NCBI GenBank assembly: GCA_038883335.1
Contig: JAVZMI010000004.1
Location: forward strand, 41,626 to 105,625
Origin: Candidatus Bathyarchaeia archaeon
GTDB lineage: Archaea > Thermoproteota > Bathyarchaeia > Hecatellales > Hecatellaceae
Reading direction: 5' to 3'
Length of the DNA stretch: 64,000 nucleotides
The notes beneath the pieces were generated by a model that saw only the letters and a program-made list of their open reading frames with translations, made no database searches and was not told the DNA's origin. Below, piece after piece: positions 27,361 to 35,959 of this stretch. Position numbers and translations under genes: made by a program. Numbering within the stretch: position 1 is the first letter of the stretch; each line of letters opens with the position of its first letter.

Positions 27361-28218
27361 TCAAAGCCTTAAAACATCACCGGTTCTGAGGGAGATGTAA
27401 TGCTCGCCAAAGGCGTTGTTGAGCTGTTGGACTGCTTTGGACCCAGTGCAGTGGCACGACCCGATCAGTTTCAGGTTGAACTTTAGGAGTTCATCTATTG
27501 TCTTTCGGATCCTCTCGTCGCTAGCCTTTATTAGGTGGAAACCTCCAATCACCGCGTATAAATTGTTCTCCCCTGCTGTTCTCTGTGCGTGTCTAATGGT
27601 GTTTATTATTCCTGAATGCCCACAGCCGGAAATAACAACAAGCCCCTTACCCTCGAGGTCAAATATCAAAGACTGCTCATCCAACATAGCATCCTCCTTG
27701 AAGATACCCTCATCAACAGTTCGAAAGTCCTCCGTCTTTTCAAAGTCGACGCTTCGCTCTATTTCTCCCGTTGTCATAACCCCTTTAGCCAACATGACTG
27801 AGTTACGGGCTAAAAGCGGCAGGCCTCCGGCTGATTCAACATCGTGAAGTTTGAATGGCGGGCCTATATGTTTTAGGTTTGGTTTGTATGTAAACTTCGG
27901 GTTGAGGATTTTTGGGTGAGCTACTACTAAAGTTTGGCTGTTTATTTGTTTCAGCACATCTAAGAGACCACCAACATGGTCATAGTGCCCGTGGCTGAGA
28001 ACTATCGCTTCAATATTCTCTAGGTCCACACCCAATGCTTTAATATTGTGAAGCGTAACATCCGACGAAGGACCTGTATCCATCATTATCAATGTCTCTC
28101 GGCTCTCATCTATTTTCACTTCTATAAGAAAGCACAGTCCATGTTTAGCTAACAAGTAGGGCTTCTCTAAGCTGGCTGAATTTTCAACTACAACCGTTAA
28201 TCTCATCTCTTTAACCAT
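27361..28218 (-). CDS. Metallo-beta-lactamase-fold hydrolase (COG1237 type)
   Basis: A 285-residue metallo-hydrolase. The metal site is VLSHGHYDHVGG (near residue 78), and VISGCGHSGIIN and IGGFHLIKASDE supply later ligands. A member of this family from Methanocaldococcus (MJ0301) was reported to act in the dihydropteroate-synthase step of methanopterin formation, so an H4MPT link is possible, but it sits apart from the cluster and generic hydrolase function is equally likely. It starts at ATG 28218. Confidence 0.8.
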   Translation of the reverse strand: MVKEMRLTVVVENSASLEKPYLLAKHGLCFLIEVKIDESRETLIMMDTGPSSDVTLHNIKALGVDLENIEAIVLSHGHYDHVGGLLDVLKQINSQTLVVAHPKILNPKFTYKPNLKHIGPPFKLHDVESAGGLPLLARNSVMLAKGVMTTGEIERSVDFEKTEDFRTVDEGIFKEDAMLDEQSLIFDLEGKGLVVISGCGHSGIINTIRHAQRTAGENNLYAVIGGFHLIKASDERIRKTIDELLKFNLKLIGSCHCTGSKAVQQLNNAFGEHYISLRTGDVLRL

Positions 28219-28556
28219 AAACCATCACCACGCGTCCCGAAGTTTCGCCCTGAAACTTCACAGAGACAAGTTTCCCAGAAACTATTAAGGTATCGATATC
28301 TAAAACTCTACCTAGTCAACCAGGCGGCGTTCTGCGCTTCAGTACCTTCGCTACTTCGGTATCGTAAACCATCTTCACCATTAGCTGTTAAAAAGGGCTT
28401 CAGAACGTTTCTCAAACTTTTGTAGACGTTTCTGGTTTCAAAACACTCCATAATTAATACGAGAACGGTGCAATAAGCCAGCCCACACATTATTATGGAG
28501 AGCTAAGAACGATTCTTGAAGACCGGCGCTGATAATTTTGCCCGTATCTTTCATCT
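28219..28556. other. 338-base gap downstream of the pst remnants
   Basis: No recognised gene. A 60-codon minus-strand frame (28490-28308) exists but its sequence shows no family motif and no Shine-Dalgarno. Short tandem-like words (CTTCGCTACTTCG near 28347-28359) occur. It may hold eroded remains of a former 3' pst gene; phoU, often in this position, is instead at 32346. Confidence 0.3.
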
Positions 28557-29316
28557 TCAACCAAACTCTCCTGTTATGTATCTTTCTGTTAGCTCGTATC
28601 TTGGATTTTCAAAAATTTGCTTTGTTGTGCCGTATTCTATCAGCTCGCCAAGATAAAGAAATGCCGTGTAGCCTGAAACTCTTGCTGCCTGTTGCATGTT
28701 ATGTGTTACAATTACGACCGTGTAGTTTTCAGCCAGTTTCCGTATTAGGACTTCTATTTTCGCTGTTGCTATCGGGTCAAGGGCTGAGCATGGCTCGTCC
28801 ATCAACAAAACTTCAGGTTCTACAGCTAATGCACGAGCTATACAAAGCCTTTGCTGTTGCCCACCAGAAAGGCTGGCTCCAGACTTGTTTAAGCTGTCTT
28901 TAACCTCGTCCCAAAGATTGGCAAGTTCTAGGCTTCGCTTGACAACTGCGTCAATTTTTTTTCTTGTCTCGAATTCCATTCAGTTTTAGGCCTGCGGCCA
29001 CGTTATCGTATATGGACATCATTGGGAAGGGGTTTGGTTTTTGAAAAACCATGCCTATTTTTCTCCTTATCATAACAGGATCAACATCGCCGTCGTAGAT
29101 GTTAACACCGTTAAACAAAACTCTCCCAGCTACTCGGGCGTAAGGGGTTATTTCATGCATCCGATTGAGGCAGCGGATAAAAGTGGTTTTGCCACATCCA
29201 GAGGGTCCTATGATGGCTGTTACGGTGTTTTCCTGAATTTCCATGTTGACATTTTTTAATACATGTTTTGAATTGAACCACGCGTTCAAGTTTTCTATTT
29301 GAAACTTGGCTGCCAT
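28557..29316 (-). pseudogene. pstB: Phosphate ABC transporter ATPase PstB, frameshifted
   Basis: The N-terminal part (29316-28951) carries Walker A IGPSGCGKTTFIRCLNRM and ends at TGA soon after [11 protein letters not shown]. The C-terminal part (28979-28557) has the signature [19 protein letters not shown] and Walker [14 protein letters not shown]. The frames meet at a run of eight A on the coding strand (28955-28962 as T on plus). Dropping one A restores [10 protein letters not shown] and a normal-size PstB of about 252 residues. ATG 29316 overlaps the pstA stop (TAATG). Read error, programmed slippage or true loss cannot be separated here. Confidence 0.88.
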
Positions 29317-30151
29317 TAATATCTCTCCCTTGTGAAAACTCTAACCGCAACGTTTATTCCCAAAACAAGCAGTATAAGCACCAAAGCTGAACCCCATGCT
29401 AGGGCTTTCCAACCTTCAAAGGGCGTCATTACGAAGACGAAGACGTTTAAGGCTAGGTTAGTAGCTGGTTTGTTTAAGCCGGCGAACCACCACCGCCAAT
29501 ATCCCATTGTTACAAGTACGGGAGCCGATTCTCCGGCAATTCTCGCGACGGAAAGCAGAATCCCTGTTGCCACCGTTTTTTTGGCACTTTTGAATACTAT
29601 AGAGACAACGGTTTTCCACCTCGGGACACCTAAAGCTATAGCTGCCTCGCGGAGGCTTAGAGGCACAAGTTTTAGTGCTTCTTCAGTTGTCCTAGTTACG
29701 ATGGGGACCATGATTATTGCCAGCGCGAAGGCTGCCGCGATAACTGAAAACCCAATTGAACGAACAATTAACGCGTAGGCGAATACTCCAATTACTATGG
29801 ATGGGACGCCACTTAGAACATCATTAAAGAACCTAACAATTACAGGCAGCTTGCGTTCGTCATACTCGCTGAGGAATATGCCTGACATCAGTCCTATGGG
29901 GACGCCTATAAGGGAGGCCAAATAGTTATCAAGCTACCTTGGATAGCGTTTGCGATGCCCCCTCCCTCTTCGCCAACTGTAGGTGTCGGTTTAACAAGGA
30001 AATCTAGGCTAACAACGGAAATGGCTTTTTGAGCTACCTCACAAAGTATGCTAAAAAGAGGGATTAACGCCGCCACGAGGGATAGATACACAAGGAAAAG
30101 AACGGCATTATTCTTGAGTATCCTGAACCTGTAATAATCCATTTTTCTCAC
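29316..30151 (-). pseudogene. pstA: Phosphate ABC transporter permease PstA, frameshifted
   Basis: The first part (30151-29906) has the leading helix and EEGGGIANAIQGSLITI, then runs out of frame into a TAG at 29906. The second part continues in frame -1 from LASLIGVPIGLMSGIFLSEY to a normal end at 29316. Comparison with the PstA pattern G(S/T)-x9-IG-x-P-x-G suggests four bases lost from a TTGGTTGG repeat at about 29922; that deletion would restore GSLITIWLASLIGVPIG. A one-base loss in the T run is the simpler alternative. Remaining helices are intact, so the lesion is recent or an error. Confidence 0.85.
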
Positions 30152-31098
30152 TCTTTAGCTATCCCCCTAACCAGCCTAAGCGCCCGCCAAACAACCAGCC
30201 GAGAGAGAAGATTAATTGTCAAAGTTATTAACAACAGAACGAGTGCGACGTTCATCAACGCGCTTACATAAAGGTCATATGTGGCTTCCAAAAGTTCATT
30301 AGCAATTATGGCTGCCATAGTGTACCATGCATCAAAAAGCGAAGGCGGCCAGATGTGAAATCTGTTTCCAATGACCATTGTGACCGCCATAGTTTCCCCG
30401 ACAGCTCGCCCAAGTCCCAACATAGCAGCGCCTACAACCCCCGAACGCGCGTAGCTGATCACTGTTTTGACTGTTTCCCATTTTGTGGCGCCAAGGGCTA
30501 TCATCGCCTCTCGCGGGGAATTTGGCACAACTGAGAACAAGTCTCGCATAACAGATGAAACTGTTGGGATAATCATTATCGCTAGAACGATACCAGCCGT
30601 GAGAGAACCGCCGCCATAGATGGGCCCTGAAAATGCAGGGATAAACCCGCAAAATGTTTGCATACTTGAATAGACATTGTCACGTAAAAAGGGTATTAGG
30701 ACGAATATCCCCCAAATCCCATAGATAACGCTTGGAACAGCAGCTAAAAGCTCCACTAGAAAAGAAAATGCAAACCCAAATCTTTTAGGCATGTATTCTG
30801 AAAGAGCCAACCCTGTTCCAAGACTTATGGGCACGCCTATAAGGAGAGCGATGGCTGAAGTGACAATGGTGCCCAGTATTAACGGTAAAGCCCCGAAAAT
30901 CCGAGATATGGCGGGGTCCCATTTAGTTCCCAAGACAAAGCCTAACCCGAAAGTTTGAATAGAGAGCCATGACCCTTTAACTAGCTCATAGACCATAAAA
31001 CAAAGAAGCAGAAGGATATTAGAAGCAAACAACATGCCTACAAGCTCAAAGACACCGTCGCCCCTGATTCGCCATTTAAAACGCAAAAGAGATTTCAT
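30148..31098 (-). CDS. pstC: Phosphate ABC transporter permease PstC
   Basis: A 316-residue integral membrane protein with six predicted helices; the first lies at about 15-40. GTIVTSAIALLIGVPISLGTG, AAVPSVIYGIWGIFVLIP and the EAA loop NSPREAMIALGATKWETVK are typical of PstC. It is the only complete structural gene of this pst operon. Its stop overlaps the pstA start (GTG 30151), so translation is coupled. Confidence 0.92.
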   Translation of the reverse strand: MKSLLRFKWRIRGDGVFELVGMLFASNILLLLCFMVYELVKGSWLSIQTFGLGFVLGTKWDPAISRIFGALPLILGTIVTSAIALLIGVPISLGTGLALSEYMPKRFGFAFSFLVELLAAVPSVIYGIWGIFVLIPFLRDNVYSSMQTFCGFIPAFSGPIYGGGSLTAGIVLAIMIIPTVSSVMRDLFSVVPNSPREAMIALGATKWETVKTVISYARSGVVGAAMLGLGRAVGETMAVTMVIGNRFHIWPPSLFDAWYTMAAIIANELLEATYDLYVSALMNVALVLLLITLTINLLSRLVVWRALRLVRGIAKE

Positions 31099-31148
31099 GG
31101 TTGATCTCCGAAAAAAAGGATATTTTGCGAGGACTCATGTTTTTATCT

Positions 31149-32261
31149 CTAGTGTAACTGTTGCCCGTTGTAGGTTATCAACTGGATTGTTGCCTCATTA
31201 TGCGTGACAACGCTTGATGGCAAAGGAACATAGTATAGGTCAGACGCATAGTTTTGCCCGTCATGTATCGCCCACCACAAAAAATCCACCAGCGCCCTAG
31301 CAGCTGTTACATTCATATTTGGCAGAACATTCAACTCCCTGTATACTAGGACATAAGAGAAGCTTGTTATCGGGTAGGCGCCCCTAGCTTGCGCATTGCC
31401 GGCTAAACTGTCAACTATTGAAACCGTAGCCCAGCTTTCGTCACCCATTGGCAGGGTAACTGCGGCATAATCCGCAGCCTTGGCAAACGACTCAATGCTT
31501 GGCTCTATAAATTCGCCGGCGGCGTTTTGCACGTAACCATATGCCAAATTATTCTTCTTGGCATAGGTGAATTCGACATACCCTATGGAATATGGAGTTT
31601 ACTGGACAAGAGCTGCGACTCCATCGTTTCCTTTTCCTCCGAGGCCGACTGGCCAGTTTACCGAGGTCCCCCTTCCAACGGTTGCTGTCCATTCTGAGCT
31701 TAAGTTTGATAAGTAACTTGTCCAAATGAAAGTTGTTCCACTTCCGTCAGACCTATGCACAACTATTATTTGCTGGTCTGGAAGACTGATGCCTGGATTT
31801 ATCGTAGCAAGTTCAGGGTCATTCCACGTTGTGATTTTTCCGAGATAAACGTCTGCCAAGATCTCACCTGTAAATCTCAGCCCTTCTGATATGCCTGGAA
31901 TATTGTATATCGGAACGACTCCACCTATGGTTATCGGCATATGCAATGTATCAGGCGCTTTTCCAGCTTGAACTTCTGATAAGGGGGCATCGCTGGCTGC
32001 GAAATGCACAGTTTTTTCGATGTGTTGCTGTATCCCTCCACCGCTTCCGATCGCCTGATAGTTAACTTGAATGTTAGGCTTAATCTTGTGATATTCAGCG
32101 GCCCACTTGTCAATTAATGGGAACGGAAATGTTGCGCCAGCACCGTTTAACGTTATGGATTGTGTTGCTAAAAAGTATTGATTGGCAAAAATACCCACCG
32201 CAACTATTGCGACTATAACTAGTGGTATGGCAACTTTATAGACGGCCTTCATTTGGTTCAT
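31149..32261 (-). pseudogene. pstS: Phosphate-binding protein PstS with an internal in-frame stop
   Basis: An N-terminal signal/anchor helix (VAIPLVIVAIVAVGIFANQY) precedes the binding domain: LNGAGATFPFPLIDKW, YQAIGSGGGIQQH, VVHRSDGSGTTFIWTSYLS. At 31601-31599 the frame reads CAG TAA ACT. Beyond it the same frame continues with TPYSIGYVEFTYAKKNNLAYG and goes on to the normal C-terminus at 31149, so a single C-to-T change (CAA to TAA) explains the break. Total length about 370 residues would be normal. The truncated 220-residue product lacks the second lobe and should not bind phosphate. Confidence 0.9.
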
Positions 32262-32305
32262 ATTTCTTCTAAAGTTCAGAAAAATCTATATATCTTATCC
32301 TAATA

Positions 32306-32336
32306 TTCTATATAGTAAAAAGCTTGTTATATAGAA
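32306..32336. promoter_or_regulatory. Inverted repeat in the pstS-phoU divergent promoter
   Basis: TTCTATATA at 32306-32314 and TATATAGAA at 32328-32336 are perfect 9-base inverted arms with a 13-base spacer. The left arm sits 32-40 bases before the phoU ATG, the right place for its TATA box, and the right arm would cover the start site, as expected for a repressor operator. Confidence 0.5.
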
Positions 32337-32345
32337 GGTTTCTAC

Positions 32346-33389
32346 ATGATAGAACAACCACGCGAAGAAACGAGGAAAATTCAGTTCACCGGCAAATCAA
32401 CATACATTGTTTCGCTGCCAAAAAAATGGGTAGCTTCGCTAGGACTAAAGGTTGGAGGCCAGATAATTATATCCCAACAAAATAATTCACTGATTTTAAC
32501 TCCAAAAGGAATGGCGAAAACGTACCCTCAATTTGTTGAGGCTGATATAAAAATTCCAGACGAAAATGACCCTAGCACTATAGTGAGAGAAATAATATCA
32601 CTGTACTTAGTGGGATACAGCCTCATTGTTATAAGGGCAAAAGACAAACGCCTAAGTACGTCGCAAAGAAACGCCATAAAGGAGTTGGCAAGAAATAAAC
32701 TTGTAGGAACAGAGATCATATCAGAAACATCTAATGAGATTAAACTACAAGTATTGCTGAGCTACCCGGAGCTTTCGGTTGAAAATGCTTTAAGACGCAT
32801 GTGCCTTATCACCACTTCAATGCACGACGATGCAATACAAGCATTAAAAAACCTAGACAAAAAACTTGCAAAAGAGGTTATACAATTAGATGATGAGGTT
32901 GATCGCTTCAGCCTCTACATAATACGACAATTGAAGATAGCAGTCCGTAACGAGAGATCCCTTAAAGACATCGGGCTTTCCAACCCGCAAGACTGCCTGG
33001 GATACAGGGTAGTCGTGAAGTTCGTTGAAAGAATAGCTGACCATGCAGCAAAAATCGCCGAACATGTTCAGGCATTAGAAGAGAAACCGAGTGAAGAGAT
33101 ATTCAAAAAAATCTATGAAATAAGCGTCTTCGCTAAAGCAATTTTCGAGGACGCCATAAAATCTCTATTCAAAAGGAACTATATGCTAGCTGACCAGGTA
33201 GTTTCAAAAGCCAAAAAAATAGCGCCCCTCGAAGACGAAGTATTAAAAGAAATTCAATTGAGAAATAAACAAACAAATATTCCAAGCATGAGAATGATAA
33301 TGGAGAGCATACGAAGAACAGCAGAATACACAAGTGACATTGCAGAGATAGTCTTAAACCTAAGCGTAAACCAAATACTCATAATCTAA
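32346..33389 (+). CDS. phoU: PhoU-family phosphate regulator with AbrB-like N-terminal domain
   Basis: A 347-residue protein. Residues 8-55 form a SpoVT/AbrB-type swapped hairpin (KIQFTGKSTYIVSLPKKWV and GLKVGGQIIISQQ), a likely DNA-binding module. Two PhoU helical bundles follow (about 125-340). This fused form is common in archaea and is thought to regulate pst transcription and uptake. It is divergent from pstS and intact, unlike the transporter. An inverted repeat just upstream may be its own operator (inference). Confidence 0.88.
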   Translation: MIEQPREETRKIQFTGKSTYIVSLPKKWVASLGLKVGGQIIISQQNNSLILTPKGMAKTYPQFVEADIKIPDENDPSTIVREIISLYLVGYSLIVIRAKDKRLSTSQRNAIKELARNKLVGTEIISETSNEIKLQVLLSYPELSVENALRRMCLITTSMHDDAIQALKNLDKKLAKEVIQLDDEVDRFSLYIIRQLKIAVRNERSLKDIGLSNPQDCLGYRVVVKFVERIADHAAKIAEHVQALEEKPSEEIFKKIYEISVFAKAIFEDAIKSLFKRNYMLADQVVSKAKKIAPLEDEVLKEIQLRNKQTNIPSMRMIMESIRRTAEYTSDIAEIVLNLSVNQILII

Positions 33390-33470
33390 TCCAAACTCAT
33401 CACAGCCAGTCATGAACATTTGAAGATGAAGACGCTCGGATTTACTTGCCATCAGAAGTAATAAAAGTTC

Positions 33471-34238
33471 TTATCGTCTCAATCTCGAAACCATAGCTAC
33501 CAAGATCGATGCGGATACAATAACTACAGCGCCTATTTCAGTTGTTAAGACAATGCTTTGGTTTACATTTTGCTTTACTGCGATACCAAGCAACGCCCAG
33601 ATTATTACCAGTCCATAGGCTAAATCTTTTCTAGTGGCTATAACAAGTAGCGTGATTAACAAGGCTACCATTAGAATTTGAATAGCCCACGTTTCTTGGC
33701 TTATTCCGAAACCATCCCATTTAACGGAAACTAGCGCGACCGCGACATTTGCAATAGAGGCAATAGTTATCCACCCCAAGTAGACGCTGAAAGGTATATG
33801 AACAGCTAGTTTTTCACGTAAGGGAACTACTGACTTGCCGATATTGACGCGCAGGTAAATCGCAATCAGAGTTACGAGAAGCAGAAACATTATAATGACG
33901 GATAAACTGAGATGTTCATACTGCCAAAGGAAAAGCCAGGTAACGTTTAACAAGTTGCTTATGATAAAAAACCACCCAATTCTTTTGTGAAAATCTTTTC
34001 CTTGTTTATTGGGCAGTGCCTGAAATATTACAAAGATTCCCAGTAGGATGTAGATGATTCCCCAAATGGAGAATGTGTAACCTGCAGGAGTTATTAGAGT
34101 CGGATTTGCGTCAGAAATCTGAGCCGTGTTCTTGCCACCGAGAATTGTGGTATTGCCGGCTAAGCCGTTAACTGCAATAGTGAACGCAAAAGTCACGATG
34201 TTTAACCATCTAAGAGGGGCAGAATTAGTGGATGCCAT
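33471..34238 (-). CDS. TspO/tryptophan-rich sensory protein-like membrane protein
   Basis: A 255-residue protein with about seven hydrophobic helices. TPAGYTFSIWGIIYILLG, LNVTWLFLWQYEHLSLSV and YLGWITIASIANVAVAL resemble the tryptophan-rich sensory/TspO-like family, mostly bacterial. Ligand (porphyrin or other) is unknown. No operon partner; upstream of it is the divergent remnant at 34359. A bacterial origin by transfer is plausible but not demonstrated here. Confidence 0.7.
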   Translation of the reverse strand: MASTNSAPLRWLNIVTFAFTIAVNGLAGNTTILGGKNTAQISDANPTLITPAGYTFSIWGIIYILLGIFVIFQALPNKQGKDFHKRIGWFFIISNLLNVTWLFLWQYEHLSLSVIIMFLLLVTLIAIYLRVNIGKSVVPLREKLAVHIPFSVYLGWITIASIANVAVALVSVKWDGFGISQETWAIQILMVALLITLLVIATRKDLAYGLVIIWALLGIAVKQNVNQSIVLTTEIGAVVIVSASILVAMVSRLRR

Positions 34239-34358
34239 TTGCGCACTCTTTGAGTTTTATCTCTTAAGGCGGGTATATAAAAGTTGAGGCACAGAATATT
34301 AGAGATAGTTCCAGTGCAGGCGACGATTAAAAAAATTAGGCCTGGTGGTTAATAAACT

Positions 34359-34556
34359 GTGAGAATGTGGATGGTTGATCCCAGAATTATATGCAAGCCG
34401 CACTTGTTGGGGAACATGTTGAAATTCATATGTTTATTGGAACTATCAATCGTAGGAATTCTGTCAAGCCTTAGATGTAGAGAAAGATATGAAGCACTTT
34501 TACTAGAGTGTAAAGAAGTCCAGAGAGGAATTTTCGCGACCAAAATCTTGGAATAA
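34359..34556 (+). pseudogene. Remnant of a pyrimidine-dimer DNA glycosylase-like gene
   Basis: GTG 34359 begins RMWMVDPRIICKPHLLG, which looks like the conserved N-terminus of proteins annotated as pyrimidine-dimer glycosylase/endonuclease V. After GGGG at 34409-34412 the reading frame breaks. Adding one base gives GEHVEIHMFIGTINR, the expected continuation, which then meets a TAG; the original frame resumes with CRERYEALLLECK. With only about 65 codons, a shifted middle and no C-terminal half, this is a decayed gene. Family recall is from memory, hence the modest confidence. Confidence 0.5.
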
Positions 34557-34571
34557 ACGCCCGACATTGAA

Positions 34572-35045
34572 TCAAGGAGATTTTAAGCCAATTTCTTGTA
34601 CCACATTCTCAAGCTTAACTATAATCAAAGGCTTTTGTGGAGCGAGTGAAGACCAGCCTTCTTCCTTTTTGAATCCATGAGCGGCAAGAAAGTTTGCGGA
34701 GAGTTTCTGTTTACCTTCTTCAGCCATTCTCTCTATTACCATGGCTCGCTCATGAGGATCAGTTACTATTTTCAGTGATCCTCTTAGAACAATAAACTTG
34801 TATTCACTAAGATCTGGCTTATACTTCTCTATCTCAATACAAACACGTTTATCCTTCTCAAGCAACCTCATCTTTCTACCATAATTGGTAAAGTGAAAGT
34901 AGATAAACCCGTTCATTAAAACATACTGGAATGGAGCCATGTAAGGGTACTTGTCTCCTTTGAAAGCAATTCGACAAATTACTTGTTCTTTAATCAACTC
35001 TTCGATTTCACTTTTACTCATTTTCGGCAATTTGAAAATCGTCAA
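34572..35045 (-). CDS. Pyridoxamine 5'-phosphate oxidase-family flavin protein
   Basis: A 157-residue split-barrel protein. The N-terminal EIEELIKEQVICRIAF and YPYMAPFQYVLMNGFIYFH patterns match the PNPOx-like/NimA-like flavin-binding group. Members act as small reductases using FMN or F420, or simply bind haem; the substrate cannot be told. Convergent with the glycosylase remnant. Confidence 0.75.
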   Translation of the reverse strand: MTIFKLPKMSKSEIEELIKEQVICRIAFKGDKYPYMAPFQYVLMNGFIYFHFTNYGRKMRLLEKDKRVCIEIEKYKPDLSEYKFIVLRGSLKIVTDPHERAMVIERMAEEGKQKLSANFLAAHGFKKEEGWSSLAPQKPLIIVKLENVVQEIGLKSP

Positions 35046-35266
35046 AACTCACACCTCATAGGCATACTCTGCACTAATGTTGCTGACTAAACTACTCGAA
35101 TTTGATCACCTTAAAGATATTGTCTGATTAGTTAAATTCATGCTTTTACTGAACAGATACCCATCACGCGCAACAGGCAAAACCTATAAACCCCCACCAA
35201 CTCTATAATGCCGTAAACCAATAAACCATACATGAGAAACAAAACCAAAATAGACAAATCGGAAGA

Positions 35267-35372
35267 GGGCCGGTAGATCAGCCTGGAATGATCGTCCGCT
35301 TGGCAAGCTAAGCCTAAAATGCGGAAAGGAACACCCGTAAGGCCCCGGGTTCAAATCCCGGCCGGTCCACCA
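35267..35372 (+). tRNA. tRNA-Ala(GGC) with two 14-base introns
   Basis: Acceptor GGGCCGG pairs with CCGGTCC; the discriminator A is at 35369 and CCA is encoded at 35370-35372. The D stem is GATC/GATC, the T arm CCGGG TTCAAAT CCCGG. The anticodon stem TCCGC/GCGGA encloses the loop TTGGCAT, anticodon GGC. Intron 1 at 35306-35319 lies at the canonical 37/38 site; TTGG/CTAA forms the 4-bp centre with bulges CAA and AAT. Intron 2 at 35327-35340 lies at about 44/45 in the variable loop; GCGG/CCGT forms its centre with bulges AAA and AAG. Removing both leaves a 75-base tRNA plus CCA with a 5-base variable loop. Confidence 0.9.
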
Positions 35373-35468
35373 CTTTACTTGTAGTTGCTGTCTTTTCTCC
35401 GCCTTCTGACTGTTCCTACGTTAAGAGACAAAGCAGAAGTATGGCGAAGTTTGAGTAGCTGGGTGTTT

Positions 35469-35891
35469 TTATCTCTCTGATAAACTAGTGCCGAATGTTT
35501 CTTCTATCCAGTCTTTGATTTTATCTCTTACATGCCTAACTTTTTCCAGTGTTTCGGTTTCTTTACCTTTAAATTCGGCTGGATCTTCGAAATCTTTGTG
35601 AAGTGTTTTACCTCCGGGAAAGAATGGGCACACTTCTCTCGCATTGTCGCAGAGCGTCACTACGTAGTCGAAATTCTGTCCAATGAATTCTTCTATACTC
35701 TTTGAGCGGTGAGTTGAAATGTCAATTCCAATCTCAGCCATTACCTTAACGGTGTAAGGATTAACTTTAGTGGGCTCTATTCCAGCACTATATGCTTCAT
35801 ATCTATCTCCATAGAGTGCGTTCAAAAATCCTTCCGCCATCTGAGAACGGGCTGAATTGTGCGTGCAGACAAATAAGACCTTCGTCTTCAT
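35469..35891 (-). CDS. arsC: Arsenate reductase / low-molecular-weight tyrosine phosphatase family
   Basis: A 140-residue protein with the phosphatase loop VLFVCTHNSARSQMAEGFLN at its N-terminus (CX5R: Cys, then Arg). Later TLCDNAREVCPFFPGG contains the resolving cysteines of thioredoxin-linked ArsC, which favours arsenate reductase over a phosphatase. ATG 35891 is chosen because the motif normally begins a few residues after the start; the frame opens upstream to 35948. No ars operon accompanies it. Confidence 0.85.
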   Translation of the reverse strand: MKTKVLFVCTHNSARSQMAEGFLNALYGDRYEAYSAGIEPTKVNPYTVKVMAEIGIDISTHRSKSIEEFIGQNFDYVVTLCDNAREVCPFFPGGKTLHKDFEDPAEFKGKETETLEKVRHVRDKIKDWIEETFGTSLSER

Positions 35892-35959
35892 GAAAATCTT
35901 AGAACTTACATCTGTCAAATAAACCATTCTTTCAGTGTGCCTCTTCATTAGATGCGTTA

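Noticed and set aside
28308..28490. A 60-codon minus-strand frame downstream of pstB
   Set aside because: No motif, no Shine-Dalgarno and amino-acid composition unlike the neighbours. Treated as chance or as eroded sequence.
33471..34238. Recent mobile-element insertion bringing the TspO-like gene
   Set aside because: No terminal repeats, transposase or target duplication seen around it.
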